DNA from: Bradyrhizobium monzae | Lineage (GTDB): Bacteria; Pseudomonadota; Alphaproteobacteria; Rhizobiales; Xanthobacteraceae | NCBI RefSeq assembly: GCF_021458635.1 | Contig: NZ_JAIRDQ010000001.1 | Location: 1,612,001-1,676,000 of the forward strand | Length of the DNA stretch: 64,000 nt | Direction of reading: 5' to 3' | Part shown: piece by piece, positions 24,774-34,268 of the stretch | How the letters are laid out: the number at the start of each line of letters is the position of its first letter | Numbering within the stretch: the stretch's first letter is position 1 | Made by a program: the position numbers and the translations under genes | Notes under the pieces: model-generated | What the model was told of the DNA's origin: nothing | The model's input: only the letters and a program-made list of their open reading frames with translations | Database searches by the model: none

Positions 24774-24864
24774 TTGCAAGCGAGGTTGGCGGATTCTTCG
24801 ACGCGGACGCGTCGATGCGTTTCCGAACCGCGTTCTGAGGCAGTCAGTCGCATTCGCCGCGAGG

Positions 24865-25266
24865 CTAGGTCCGCCCAATCAGCTGAGCGATCTCCCAGAC
24901 ATGACCTGAAGGATCGGCGAAGGCTGCGGTTCGCCGTCCCCATGGACGGTCCATCGGGCCATTGAGGAGATCGACGCCCATCCCCTTAAGGGCAGAGCAA
25001 ACCTCATCGACGTCAGCGACCCTGATCGTCAACAGCGCGCGGGCCCCTGGGGAAGACGGCGCAACCGGCAGCGGCTCGACGAGCTGAGGCGCCTGAGACA
25101 TTGCGAGAAGATTGATCAGGAGCCCGCCGAATCTCAAGACAGACGAGACGGCATCCTCCCAGACTGTCTCGGATGTAAAAACCTTGGCGTAGAACGCCTT
25201 CGACGACGCAATATCATCGACGAACAGCGTGATCACTTCAACTTCGGCCGGCAGACCATTGACCAT
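24865..25266 (-). CDS. VOC family protein (glyoxalase/bleomycin-resistance fold)
   Basis: A 133-residue single-unit vicinal-oxygen-chelate protein: VEVITLFVDDIASSKAFYAKVF opens the first beta-alpha module, and AFADPSGHVWEIAQL closes the second, with Glu as the usual metal ligand. Enzymes of this fold include glyoxalases, dioxygenases and isomerases; the substrate cannot be deduced. It is upstream of, and on the same strand as, the transporter operon but separated from it by a long gap with its own operator. Confidence 0.85.
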   Translation of the reverse strand: MVNGLPAEVEVITLFVDDIASSKAFYAKVFTSETVWEDAVSSVLRFGGLLINLLAMSQAPQLVEPLPVAPSSPGARALLTIRVADVDEVCSALKGMGVDLLNGPMDRPWGRRTAAFADPSGHVWEIAQLIGRT

Positions 25267-25429
25267 GTCGCCCCACTCCCCACCGCTAAGGCGCGTGCTT
25301 GCGCAAACGATACAAGCGCCGCGCCGAGAAATCCCACGATCTCACGATCTCGCGGCGTGGGCAATTCAGCGAGTTATGGATCTGGTTGAACAGGTCCGGC
25401 TCCGCCTCGGTATTCCCACAGGGACGAGA

Positions 25430-25700
25430 CCAGGCGGAGAATCGTGCTCTTCACCAGACCGGCATGCACGAGCGCTTGTCCCACCACTGCGGCGTTTCCT
25501 TGCGAAAACATGACGCTGCGTTCTCGCGGCTGATTTCGCCCGAGCTTTGCGTGGTCGTTCCGCCCTCTTGATCAAGAGGGCGCAGGGAAGGCCGGGTGCT
25601 GACCTCGCACCCGCGGTCCGCTGCGCGAAGGTGTAGCGCAGGAAAACCGCACAGCAGCATACAGGTGGTGCCAATCACTCGGCCTTCCCTGCGCAGTGGG
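25430..25700. repeat. Structured intergenic element, probably a dispersed repeat
   Basis: The gap 25267-26043 has no convincing gene. It holds a perfect 22-bp palindrome centred on TGATCA (25561-25582) and a perfect 15-bp inverted repeat, GCGCAGGGAAGGCCG (25580-25594) against 25680-25694, enclosing 85 bp. Open frames across it give the Arg/Ser/Cys-rich peptides typical of non-coding GC-rich DNA. The wording resembles repeats I associate with Bradyrhizobium intergenic regions, but this is from memory. Confidence 0.45.
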
Positions 25701-25952
25701 TTGACGGCTTATGCCGAGCTCTCCCGGGAGCCGAATTCCTTCTGGCCTCCCTCGCCTCGCGAATTGACAGTGCATTTCACCCGGTTGGGCTCCCTGCACC
25801 TCCGCAAAGCTTGACCGTAGCGACGACGGCCAGGACCACACGTCTATATTTTGGCACTCAGTGAAACTAACTGAAACTAAGATAACCCTATGAAATAAGG
25901 GGTTTTCGACTAGCCTTCTACATGGGCTGTGTTTCGGGGTTCACCAAATCTA

Positions 25953-26012
25953 GGGCCGGGACCTAAGCCTTTCAGCGTCCGCACGACAAACTGAAAGCTC
26001 AAATCCCGGCCC
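25953..26012 (+). promoter_or_regulatory. Structured leader upstream of the integrase
   Basis: GGGCCGGGA (25953-25961) pairs exactly with TCCCGGCCC (26004-26012), and inside it CTTTCAG (25969-25975) pairs with CTGAAAG (25991-25997). Two stacked stems 32 bp before the integrase ATG suggest either an RNA structure controlling integrase expression or a recombination-site feature. Confidence 0.5.
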
Positions 26013-26043
26013 CTTGGTCTCAAGCCTCAGGAGCCGAAACCAC

Positions 26044-27450
26044 ATGGATACTACCATCACCGCCGTCCCCGCTGGCAAGCGCGGACGCAAGAGCAGCGTC
26101 ATCCTGTCCGACCGCATGTGCGAAAAGCGAGTCGCCAAGCGGACGAAAGTCTACGACCGGAAATGTCCGGGTCTCTACGTCAGTATCACCGCAGCGGGCG
26201 TCGCCACCTTCTCGTTCAAGTTCACCGACAGGCAGACTGGCAAGCAGCGGACCGGCTGGCTCGGCATCTACAATCCGGAGACCTTCAAGGTCGAGGATGC
26301 TCGCGCTAAGGTCTACAGCCTCAAGGGCATGGGCGGCACTGCGCTGGCCGAGACCTTCCGCGAGCACAAGGCCGACAAGGCCAAGCGCGGCAAGACCATG
26401 ACCGAGATCATCGACGAACGGATCGAGTGGATGAAGACGCCGGTCAAGAAGCCGGACGGCAAGATGCGGCCCCGGCTTGAGGCGTGGGAGGAGACGGCGC
26501 GCCAGCTCAACCGCTTCCTGAGGCCCCGGCTCGGCAAGAAGCTGCCCAGCGAGGTCACCAAGCGCGACATTGCACAACTGTCCGACGACATCGTCGCGGG
26601 CAAGTTCGGCAAGCCGAGCGTCTCCAACGCCCGGCACATGCGCAAGGCGGCCTCGGCCCTGTTCGGCTGGGCGGCCGAGCCGCCGCGCGAGTACGTCAGC
26701 GCCTCACCTTGCGTCAACCTGCCCAAGCTCGATCCGGAGCATCCCCGCACCCGCGTCCTGAACGAGAACGAAATCCGCGTCCTCTGGCACGGCCTCGACC
26801 GCGACGACCTGATGGCGTCATGGGACCGCCGGACCCGGCTGGCGTTGCGGTTCGAGTTGGTGACCATGTTGCGCTCAAAGGAGCTGCTCGGCGCGCAGCG
26901 CGGCGAGCTGTTTGATCTGGACGGCCCGCGCGCCCGCCTCGACGTGCCGGCGTTGAGGGTGAAGAAAAGGAGACCGATCCGGCAGCCGCTGTCCGACCTC
27001 GCTGTCGAGATCATCAACGAGGCCTTGCGCGGATCGAACAAGCAATTCGCCTTCGCCAGTTCGCTCGGCGATCAGCCGCTGCATCGCAAAATCATGGCAG
27101 AGGCGTTACGCGGGGTGACCCGCAAGGGGAAGGTGACGATCCCCGGCGTCTGCCAGTTGCTTGGCTTGAGGCCGTTCACGCCGCACAATTTGCGCCGCAC
27201 GGCAGCGAGCTGGGCGCGCCTGATTGGCCAGCCAACATCGAAGATCGCGCTCTGCTTGGATCATCGTGTGACGACCGAGGACGGCATCAAGCTGCCCCCC
27301 GTCACTGGCAAGCACTATATCCACGCCGAGGAACGCGAGGTCACGGAGAAGCGCGAAGTCCTGCAGGCGTGGGCCGCCGAGCTGCGGCGGATCATCGGCC
27401 GGTCTGCCGGGAAGGCCGTCGATCAGGAGGAGCTGCGGCTCGCGGCGTGA
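26044..27450 (+). CDS. P4-type tyrosine recombinase (integrase)
   Basis: A 468-residue site-specific recombinase. The N-terminal DUF4102-like arm-binding domain (KCPGLYVSITAAGVATFSFK; RTGWLGIYNPETF) is followed by a core-binding domain and a C-terminal catalytic domain: arginine in LVTMLRSKELLG, HNLRRTAASWAR box, LDHR and the tyrosine in KHYIHAE. ATG 26044 has GGAG about 11 bp upstream. It marks the left side of an integrated element, although no tRNA attachment gene is visible next to it. Confidence 0.92.
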   Translation: MDTTITAVPAGKRGRKSSVILSDRMCEKRVAKRTKVYDRKCPGLYVSITAAGVATFSFKFTDRQTGKQRTGWLGIYNPETFKVEDARAKVYSLKGMGGTALAETFREHKADKAKRGKTMTEIIDERIEWMKTPVKKPDGKMRPRLEAWEETARQLNRFLRPRLGKKLPSEVTKRDIAQLSDDIVAGKFGKPSVSNARHMRKAASALFGWAAEPPREYVSASPCVNLPKLDPEHPRTRVLNENEIRVLWHGLDRDDLMASWDRRTRLALRFELVTMLRSKELLGAQRGELFDLDGPRARLDVPALRVKKRRPIRQPLSDLAVEIINEALRGSNKQFAFASSLGDQPLHRKIMAEALRGVTRKGKVTIPGVCQLLGLRPFTPHNLRRTAASWARLIGQPTSKIALCLDHRVTTEDGIKLPPVTGKHYIHAEEREVTEKREVLQAWAAELRRIIGRSAGKAVDQEELRLAA

Positions 27451-27774
27451 TCAACGAAATGCTGCGCGTGCGTAGCCTTTTGAGCGGAGCGGCCCAGTCG
27501 GCAACCTCGCCGGCCGGGTCTTTTCTTTTGAAACACCGTGAAACGCGCTGTTTGGCCGCTGGTGCGCCGGCCGGGTGGCCCGGTGTTCAGTACCGGCGGG
27601 GTCGATCGGGCGCATAGGCGGGCGCGGCGTTGCCTCTTAGTGGCAGGGCCAACGATCACGCACAGCCGCCATGATGACGCTGGCAAACCGATATTGTTTT
27701 TCGTCTGGGTGCGCCTGCATGAACGCGACGGTTGTTTTGATCATTCCTGTGGTGTTGCCAGCTCGGAGCGCCTG
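27451..27774. other. Intergenic region after integrase, no gene seen
   Basis: The integrase and the next gene converge here. The CGGCCGGGTCTTTTCTTTT stretch near 27510-27530 could end integrase transcription. I see no coding region or repeat otherwise. Confidence 0.4.
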
Positions 27775-28125
27775 TCACCGCGCCCGCAGCGACCGCGTCA
27801 ATGGCGCGAACGGGCCTCGCACCGGATGCCCGGACCGGTGAACGGTGACCGGCGGCGGTGCCGGGGCGGGCTTCGGGACACGCTGCGCCAGCGCGGCCTC
27901 GATGCCGTCACGGTCGCGCCCTGACAGCCGCTGCAGCCGGCCGAGCCGTTGACGGACGTGGTGCCAGAAGCGGTCGGCCTCAGCGATGTCATCGAGCCAG
28001 TCCTGACCGATCGCCGCGAGCCGGCACATCCGCCGCGATGCCGGCCGGCCCTCGATCAGCGTCTGCTCCCACAGGGTCGCGGTGACGGTCCCCGATGTGC
28101 GACTCCACGCGATGCAAAAGGGCAT
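27775..28125 (-). CDS. Hypothetical protein of the integrase-terminase segment
   Basis: 116 residues from ATG 28125, which has GGGAG about 9 bp upstream. The central part (EADRFWHHVRQRLGRLQRLSG) is helical and basic; the C-terminus is Pro/Arg-rich. It lies between the integrase and the terminase small subunit, so a mobile-element function is likely. No family is recognised. Confidence 0.6.
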   Translation of the reverse strand: MPFCIAWSRTSGTVTATLWEQTLIEGRPASRRMCRLAAIGQDWLDDIAEADRFWHHVRQRLGRLQRLSGRDRDGIEAALAQRVPKPAPAPPPVTVHRSGHPVRGPFAPLTRSLRAR

Positions 28126-28263
28126 GATCGGCGCTCCCTTCTTCACAGATTTTCTGTGTAGCGTGTAAGATCGCTTGCGAAGGCCGCTGATGCGCGTTTC
28201 GGTCTGGTGAAGCCACCTCGACATATCGCACCACAGGTACCATTGCAGGCCCGATGGCGCTGT

Positions 28264-28728
28264 TCAGCTCCCGAGCAATCCGTCGAACTTCGATGCCGAT
28301 GGCGGCGGCGTCACGCCGCTAAGCCTCAACCTTCCGACCGGCGTCAGGCCGAACGCGCTGCCAAACTTCAGCATGTCGGCCTGCGCTTGGCTCGCTATCC
28401 TGATCAGCGGATTGACCCGGCGTTGACCGGTCTTCGTCGTGAATGTCAGCTTGCCGTCACGTGCGAGCAGTTCCTCAGCCTGTCGCAATTGCGCGGCGGC
28501 GGTGCAGTAGACCGAGAACGCGCTGATGTCCAAGACGGTAAGCAGGCCGAGCCGGTATAGCTCCGGTGCGACGGCTTCCCATTCCTGCCTCGCGTAATCG
28601 CTCAAACGCGCGGGGGGCTCCGGACACCGGTCAGGGCGTGCAGGCTCCGGCGGGACGCGGGCGCGGCGCTTGCCGGGGTTGCCCTTGAGCAGGCGCAAGT
28701 GTGGATGTTCAGGCGGCGGACCAGGCAT
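28264..28728 (-). CDS. Phage terminase small subunit, P27 family
   Basis: A 154-residue P27-type small terminase. The opening MPGPPPEHPHLRLLKGNPGK is the family's usual N-terminus (PP-P-LLKGNPG), and the rest is helical (LSDYARQEWEAVAPELYRLG; FSVYCTAAAQLRQAEELLA). Small terminases recognise packaging sites on phage DNA. AAGGAGG lies 6 bp before ATG 28728. No large terminase, portal or capsid gene follows, so it is a solitary remnant or satellite component. Confidence 0.85.
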   Translation of the reverse strand: MPGPPPEHPHLRLLKGNPGKRRARVPPEPARPDRCPEPPARLSDYARQEWEAVAPELYRLGLLTVLDISAFSVYCTAAAQLRQAEELLARDGKLTFTTKTGQRRVNPLIRIASQAQADMLKFGSAFGLTPVGRLRLSGVTPPPSASKFDGLLGS

Positions 28729-28998
28729 GGGAGCCTCCTTTCGAGCCCCACCCGCCCGCAATCTACCACGGTTTTGGCTGGTTGGGCTCAGGTCCGCCTG
28801 TGAGGTAATGACGGCCGTTGGATGCTCGCTCCGAGCGTGTCGCAAGTCCCTCCAGCAGCGAAGTGGCGGGATGCCTCATCGAAGGTCCGCTTACCGAGGC
28901 ATAGCGGACGAGATTTGCCCGCGCTGAGTTCTTCGCGTTTTGACCCACTCCGGAAATCGCCGGCAGCCGAAAAAAAACCGTTCGACGCCGTCCGCGCC

Positions 28999-29301
28999 AT
29001 GACGATCGAAAATCTGGAGAAATCACGGACCACAACGCAAAGCTATATCGACATGATCGAGAACAATGCGGAGCGTTTCCGGCGCCCGAGAGAATCAGAT
29101 CGGCGTGTTCAAGGCCTATATCGAGCGACAAGTTGCCGCCAATCATGCATTCGTTGACAGGCTTTTGCGCGCTAAGGACCTCCCGGAAGGTCTTTCGCAT
29201 CGAAATGGAATACTTCCAGGCCCAAATGCCAGCCGCTACTTGAAAACGCGACCGAGGTCAGCGCGAAGCTGGCCAATCTGTTCAAACGCCCCGAAGGCTG
29301 A
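28999..29301 (+). pseudogene. Decayed phasin-like gene (multiple frameshifts)
   Basis: A phasin-like helical protein can be read only by changing frame at least three times. The pieces are MTIENLEKSRTTTQSYIDMI at 28999, then (shifted) AANHAFVDRLLRAKDLPEG near 29138-29193, then EMEYFQAQM near 29200, and finally ENATEVSAKLANLFKRPEG ending at TGA 29299-29301. The order and spacing match the amphipathic phasin family of polyhydroxybutyrate-granule proteins. The stretch 28729-28998 before it holds no other gene. Confidence 0.5.
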
Positions 29302-29343
29302 ACGGTTTGGTGGACTGCTTCTCCCTCGCTTCAGCGCTGATCG

Positions 29344-29757
29344 CTAGATTTTGCACCGGGAATATTTGAGGGTCATTCCCGGAATCTCCTCGATCGTCCG
29401 GTCGATCGTATTATCATCGATGATCTTCAGGCTGAATTTGACGTTCTGGTTCATGATCGAGCTTGCGCAGGCTGCGGATAATTCGAGGCTGTCATTGTTC
29501 TGCTTCGTCGATTCGATTGTGCAATGTGCGGCCTTGCCGATGATGCGATCACCGTTAATGACAAAGCCGGAGCCGTACAGATCCGAGAGCTCCGCGAAGA
29601 TCACCTTATCACCCTCCCTAGTGAAGACGCGGTCACACAATTCAGCGTCGCTGGACCAAGCGCCGGAAAGCTCGAACGCGCCAGCTTCCTGCAGCGAAGC
29701 CAGCAGGGCGCAGGCCAGTAACAAACCAGCAAGGCCGTTTGGCCGGACGAAAAACAT
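29344..29757 (-). CDS. Exported hypothetical protein
   Basis: 137 residues with a clear signal peptide (LLLACALLASLQEAGAFE) and a mature beta-rich domain starting LSGAWSSDAELCDRVF, with paired cysteines (CDRVF, AAHCTIE, SAACASS, SRCKI). The layout suggests a small periplasmic disulfide-bonded protein. It is divergent from the LTXXQ gene, sharing a gap that contains a TTGA-N6-TCAA box at 29823. Function unknown. Confidence 0.75.
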   Translation of the reverse strand: MFFVRPNGLAGLLLACALLASLQEAGAFELSGAWSSDAELCDRVFTREGDKVIFAELSDLYGSGFVINGDRIIGKAAHCTIESTKQNNDSLELSAACASSIMNQNVKFSLKIIDDNTIDRTIEEIPGMTLKYSRCKI

Positions 29758-29822
29758 TGCTGTCTCCTTGAGAATGAGTGGACGCTACGGGCACCTATGG
29801 GCGCTCCTAGGATGCGAGAACA

Positions 29823-29836
29823 TTGACCTAGATCAA
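29823..29836. promoter_or_regulatory. FixK/FNR-type box TTGACCTAGATCAA
   Basis: An exact TTGA-N6-TCAA palindrome in the gap between two divergent exported-protein genes. Its centre is about 73 bp from one start (29757) and 86 bp from the other (29915). This fits a class II position (-41.5) with a short leader for either gene. Confidence 0.6.
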
Positions 29837-29914
29837 CCCCGCTGGCTAGCGTCGGATCGAGCATATCTTTGCGTAGCGCCGAAGTCCGGCGCTTCCCAAG
29901 AGGAGAGGCCTGTC

Positions 29915-30355
29915 ATGCGTTTAGCAATTCCGGTTTTCGTTGCCATTCTCGCCTTTGCGACGGCGCCAGCACACGCTCAAGGCACGTGGCTTGAGACCAG
30001 AATGGTAAAGGCAATTTGCGGTGGCGGGGCGACGTCCGTTACCGATACTGACGGCCTAGCGAGGCGGCTTAAGCTCACCAATCCTCAAAAAGCGGCGCTG
30101 AAAGACCTGACCGATGCGTCGGCGTCTGCCGACGCTTCTGCGAAGAAGTCGCTGTGTGCTGACAAACCGGATCTATCTACGACGCCCGGCCGAATGGCGT
30201 TCGCGGCAAAGATGGCGGACACTAGGCTCGCCAGCCTAAAGGCAGTCGAGCCCAAGCTTCAGGCGTTTTACGATGGCCTGGACGAGAAGCAGAAGAAAGC
30301 GTTCGACACTGGCGGGCGTGTCGGCGGCATATTCGACTGGTTGGGCAAGAAATAA
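29915..30355 (+). CDS. LTXXQ-motif (Spy/CpxP-like) periplasmic protein
   Basis: 146 residues with a Sec signal peptide ending at APAHAQG. The mature part is helical, with LTNPQKAALKDLTDA as the LTXXQ-type motif and LDEKQKKAF as a second, degenerate copy. Spy/CpxP proteins are periplasmic chaperones or envelope-stress sensors. AGGAGAGG precedes ATG 29915. A FixK/FNR-like box lies 79 bp upstream. Confidence 0.75.
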   Translation: MRLAIPVFVAILAFATAPAHAQGTWLETRMVKAICGGGATSVTDTDGLARRLKLTNPQKAALKDLTDASASADASAKKSLCADKPDLSTTPGRMAFAAKMADTRLASLKAVEPKLQAFYDGLDEKQKKAFDTGGRVGGIFDWLGKK

Positions 30356-31234
30356 GGGCTAGGCTGCTGGAACGGCGGTCGGCGGCTTTTGCATGTCTGG
30401 AATTGGCCGATATTGTTGCGAAAGTCGTTTTTCGCCGATGACCAAAATTCTGCGGGCCGTGGGCGCGACTTTCGCGTACAAGATGCGAGGGACCTCACGG
30501 CCTCACGCAAAATTCTCAGGCGACTTCGGTAACGCGATTGAGGTCATACGAGTCAGCGGTCGATCGCTGCGCAATGTTTTCGCGAAAACTCTTGAGCCCT
30601 GCAACTTTCGACTTTTGCAACACAATCGGCCCTTAGCGGCGGTTTGCTCGATGGAAGCAATCCGTCTGCTCACGAGGGTTAAGCAGACTTCGCAAAAAAA
30701 TCCCTCCAACCTGCGGCCGCTAGCGTTGAAGCGCCGCCGCGCTCGGAAATGCTGCGACTGCTATTTGTCGAACCGCCCCCCTGGACCGGAATGTGGTCGG
30801 GATAGTCTCAGCCCGCGTACATCAGGGCGCCGGGCAAAGAGCAGCACGATGATCGAGCTATGCGCTGATGGTATGTGTGAACGTCTTTGCGACGTCGAGG
30901 CGTTTGCATCTCAGCTCCACTAAGGAAATCAGCGAAAGATCAATCGGAGCTGCCCTGACAGACAGCAGGATGATTGATGGCGCGGTTCTCCAAGTTCTTT
31001 GTTTTGAAAACGAATGCCGCAATTCCTCTCCGTCCAAACGGTAGAGACGCTAAGCATGGCAGAAGGCCGGCCGTTAGCATCGTTGCTGCTCACTTGACCC
31101 AGGCCAAGCGATGCACTTCGGAGATCACCCGATTCCTACAAAAGCAGTCGCCAGCAGTCGACGTTCGTCGGCCGTCGGCATATTTGCGGGTCCGACTGCG
31201 CTTTCTAACAGTGCTTCGAGATCAAACGTCTGTG
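30356..31234. other. 879-bp region without a convincing gene
   Basis: Two open frames (30393-30923 and 30974-31270, + strand) exist, but their translations are basic, cysteine-scattered and domain-free, and the second runs into the decarboxylase 3' end. They look like chance frames. The region may contain decayed sequence. I see no RNA gene or repeat. Confidence 0.5.
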
Positions 31235-34000
31235 TTACGATTTTGCTGCAACCGCTTTCGACTTCAATGAGCCTGTCGGCCGTCCTACGCCGGCGATCTT
31301 GGCGAGCGCCTCCTGCTTCACCAGCTTGAGCCCCTCCTTGGCGTCGTAGCCATGGATCTCCTTCACATCGAGCTTGCGCATGAAGTCGATGGTCTCCTGC
31401 GTAATGACCTGTCCCGGCACCATGATCGGGAAGCCCGGCGGATACGGGATCACGAAACTGGCGGACACGAGTTCCGGACCCGCCTTCAGCCGGCGGTCGA
31501 TCTCGGGATCGTTGAGGCGGATGAATTCGCAACCGGCCGCGTCATACGCCGTGTAGAAGCCGCTGCGGATGTCGCCCTCGTTGGTCTTGGTACCGGAATC
31601 GCCCCGGAAGCTCGGGTGGAAATGCGAGAAGTTCGGCAGGTCCGGCACGTCCTTCATCAGGCTGTTGACCCGGGCCTCGAACGTCTTCTTCGCGTTCGCC
31701 CCGCCCTGCGTCAGGCCGCGATCAACCTCGCCAGCGATCTCGGCCAGCACCCGGATGAGGTGAGCAACATCGCTCCGGGTGTTATTGATGTTCGACTGCA
31801 CCAGCACCGAGTTGCGCGACGTCTTGTTGACCTGGATGTTGTAATCGTTGGCCAGGATGCCCTTGAATTGCGTGCCGTCGAAGCCCGCGGTGCCGCACAC
31901 CAGCGTCATGCGGGTCGGATCGAGGCAGAACTCGTCCTCGTCCAGGCTCTTCAGCGTGTTGGCCCAGTTCACGCCGGGAGCGAGGTAGTCCGTAAAGCCG
32001 CTCTGGCGATATTCCGAGGGCACCATGGCGTCCGCGCCGAGGATCCGGAAGTATTTCGAGATCAGCGGATTGTTGTTGACGGCCTGGCGGATCGCGAGCG
32101 CAATTTCCATGGCGTTGGCGACGAGTCCATAGCCCTCGAGCTCCATTTGCCTACGCGAGACGTCCAGGCTCCCAATGAGCTGCTGGTTCGGACTGGTGGA
32201 GGCGTGCGTGAACACGGCTTCCTTGAATTGCTGCTCGACCGTGTAGAACTCGACGTCCTTGACCGACAGCATCGAGCCCTGCCGGATCGCGGACATCGAC
32301 TTGTGCGTCGAGTTGGTCTGGTAGACCCGCAGGCGGATCTGCCGCGGATCGGGAATCAGCCGGGTCTTGAGCAGGAGGTCGTCCGACGGATTCTTGCCGC
32401 GTTCCGCCTGCTGCTTCTCATAGGCCGCGACCGATTTCGGATCGCGCATCCACGCCTCGATCTCATTGGCGGCTCCCATCGCGGTGCGTCGCCGCAGGAA
32501 CGGCGAGAACCGTGCAAAGCCAAACCAGGCCTCGTCCCACAGGAAGATCAGGTCCGGCTTGATGGCGAGGCATTCCTCCATCACCCTGCGGGTGTTGTAG
32601 ATGTGGCCGTCGAAGGTGCAGTTGGTGAGGTCGAGCAGCTTGACGCGGTCGAGCCGGCCGTCGGCCTTTGCATTCAGCAGCGCCTGTTTGATCGTCCTCA
32701 GCGGCACCGCGCCATACATCGAATATTCCGTCATCGGGAAGGCTTCGACATAGAGCGGCTGCGCACCCGAGAGCACCATTCCGTAGTGATGCGACTTGTG
32801 ACAGTTGCGATCGACGATCGCGATGTCGCCGGGCGCCAGCAGCGCCTGCACCGCCATCTTGTTGGACGTCGAGGTGCCGTTGGTGACGAAGAACACGCGA
32901 TCGGCGCCAAGGGCGCGCGCCGCCTTGTCTTGTGCTTTCTTGATGTTACCGGTCGGCTCCAGAAGGCTATCGAGGCCGCCGGTGGTCGCGCTGCTCTCGG
33001 CCAGGAACAGGTTCGGGCCGTAGAACTCGCCCATGTCTCGGATCCAGTCTGACTTGAAGACGGATTTGCCGCGGGCGATCGGCAGCGCATGGAAGGTGCC
33101 GATCGGACGCTGTGCGTATTTCTTGAGATTGTCGAAGAACGGCGTGTCGTAGCGATCCTGGATGCCTTCGAGGATCGACAGATGTAGCTCGAGCAGTTCC
33201 TCGATGGAGTAGAAGATGCGGCGGACCACGTTGGCTTCGGGGTTGCCGGCCATTTCTTCGACGTCGCGGTTGGACATCAGATAGATGTCGAGCTCGGGCC
33301 GCACCCGCTTGATGATATGGGCGAGCCGGAGTGCATCCGCGTCGGATTCATCGTTGAGACCGGCCGCGGCCGTGATGGAGCGGAGGATCGGCGCGTTGTG
33401 GCGCGAACGCAGGCCAAAGCCCTCGTTGATGACGACGGCTGCTATATTGGGGTTAAGCATGGTCGCGCAGAACGCATCTTCCAGACTGCCAACGATGACC
33501 GGCTCATAAACGAAGGGGTCGACCGGGCGACGCAGCTTGCGCCATTCAGCTGCGAGCGTATGCCATTGGCTGGACGAGAGCCCGGTGACGATCAGGGTCT
33601 CGAAATAGGGGCGCCGCGCCGCATGCGAGCCGAAGGTCGGCGGCATCAGATCGGGCGCCTCGCCATTGCCTTCGTCCTTGAGATTCCAGTCGCTGGCGTG
33701 CTGGCGGAACGACCGGGTCGTCAGCGTCTGCGTGATCCGCGTCGCAAGGGCCAGTGATGTTGCTGAATCGCCGGCTGAAGCGGCTTCACGCAATGCCGCC
33801 ATCAATTGCAGGCCTGGGTAGCCGTGAAACTCTTCGGTTACCGACAGATCGGCCAGCGCCGCATCGTATTTTGCGCGATCACTGCCGCGGGCCCATGCCT
33901 TCGCGGCCTCCACCAGATCTCGCCAGTCGTCTGCCCGCCCCCCGGGCCCGGAAAAGAATTGATCGATGCGCTTCTGCGCGGACTTTGTGTCCTTGGACAT
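31235..34000 (-). CDS. Orn/Lys/Arg decarboxylase (PLP, fold type I)
   Basis: A 921-residue basic amino-acid decarboxylase. An N-terminal wing/response-regulator-like domain (about 100-240) precedes the PLP domain, where TNSTHKSMSAIRQGSML carries the Schiff-base lysine, and a C-terminal domain ends with YPPGFPIMVPG. It removes CO2 from arginine, lysine or ornithine and consumes a cytoplasmic proton, as in acid-resistance systems; the sequence does not fix the substrate. ATG 34000 has GGGAGA 7 bp upstream; a 6-codon longer form is possible. A FixK/FNR-type box lies 64 bp upstream. No matching antiporter adjoins. Confidence 0.9.
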   Translation of the reverse strand: MSKDTKSAQKRIDQFFSGPGGRADDWRDLVEAAKAWARGSDRAKYDAALADLSVTEEFHGYPGLQLMAALREAASAGDSATSLALATRITQTLTTRSFRQHASDWNLKDEGNGEAPDLMPPTFGSHAARRPYFETLIVTGLSSSQWHTLAAEWRKLRRPVDPFVYEPVIVGSLEDAFCATMLNPNIAAVVINEGFGLRSRHNAPILRSITAAAGLNDESDADALRLAHIIKRVRPELDIYLMSNRDVEEMAGNPEANVVRRIFYSIEELLELHLSILEGIQDRYDTPFFDNLKKYAQRPIGTFHALPIARGKSVFKSDWIRDMGEFYGPNLFLAESSATTGGLDSLLEPTGNIKKAQDKAARALGADRVFFVTNGTSTSNKMAVQALLAPGDIAIVDRNCHKSHHYGMVLSGAQPLYVEAFPMTEYSMYGAVPLRTIKQALLNAKADGRLDRVKLLDLTNCTFDGHIYNTRRVMEECLAIKPDLIFLWDEAWFGFARFSPFLRRRTAMGAANEIEAWMRDPKSVAAYEKQQAERGKNPSDDLLLKTRLIPDPRQIRLRVYQTNSTHKSMSAIRQGSMLSVKDVEFYTVEQQFKEAVFTHASTSPNQQLIGSLDVSRRQMELEGYGLVANAMEIALAIRQAVNNNPLISKYFRILGADAMVPSEYRQSGFTDYLAPGVNWANTLKSLDEDEFCLDPTRMTLVCGTAGFDGTQFKGILANDYNIQVNKTSRNSVLVQSNINNTRSDVAHLIRVLAEIAGEVDRGLTQGGANAKKTFEARVNSLMKDVPDLPNFSHFHPSFRGDSGTKTNEGDIRSGFYTAYDAAGCEFIRLNDPEIDRRLKAGPELVSASFVIPYPPGFPIMVPGQVITQETIDFMRKLDVKEIHGYDAKEGLKLVKQEALAKIAGVGRPTGSLKSKAVAAKS

Positions 34001-34063
34001 GGCTGTCTCCCAATCCATGAGGCAAGCTGATGCGGGATCGTGAGTGCGGCGCTGGATGTTCCA

Positions 34064-34077
34064 TTGATCCAAGTCAA
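34064..34077 (-). promoter_or_regulatory. FixK/FNR-type box TTGATCCAAGTCAA
   Basis: An exact TTGA-N6-TCAA palindrome centred about 70 bp upstream of the decarboxylase start. At the usual -41.5 position it would give a leader of about 29 bases. This is the best-placed box of the set. Confidence 0.7.
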
Positions 34078-34268
34078 CGGTCGCGTGGTGTGAACGCCGG
34101 ACTTTTGCGGCGCACTGCACCGGGATCGGTGGATACGTCATCGCGCTGGTGCATGCTCTCGAAGAGAGCCTTCTGATAAAGCCAGGGCGATTAACTGAAG
34201 ACCTTCAGGAGCATGCTTCCTGGGCAGCGCCTCCAACGCATCGCGTGCGTGGTGGTATCCAAGTTCTG

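Noticed and set aside
25800..26043. Possible tRNA attachment gene beside the integrase
   Set aside because: I found no T-loop motif or cloverleaf in this stretch; the attachment site remains unknown.
30393..31270. Two + strand frames (30393-30923, 30974-31270)
   Set aside because: No domain, erratic composition, no good ribosome-binding site; more likely decayed or non-coding sequence.
31352..33052. 566-codon + strand frame opposite the decarboxylase
   Set aside because: Antisense shadow of a gene with an intact PLP motif; composition is His/Arg/Glu-rich with no fold signature.
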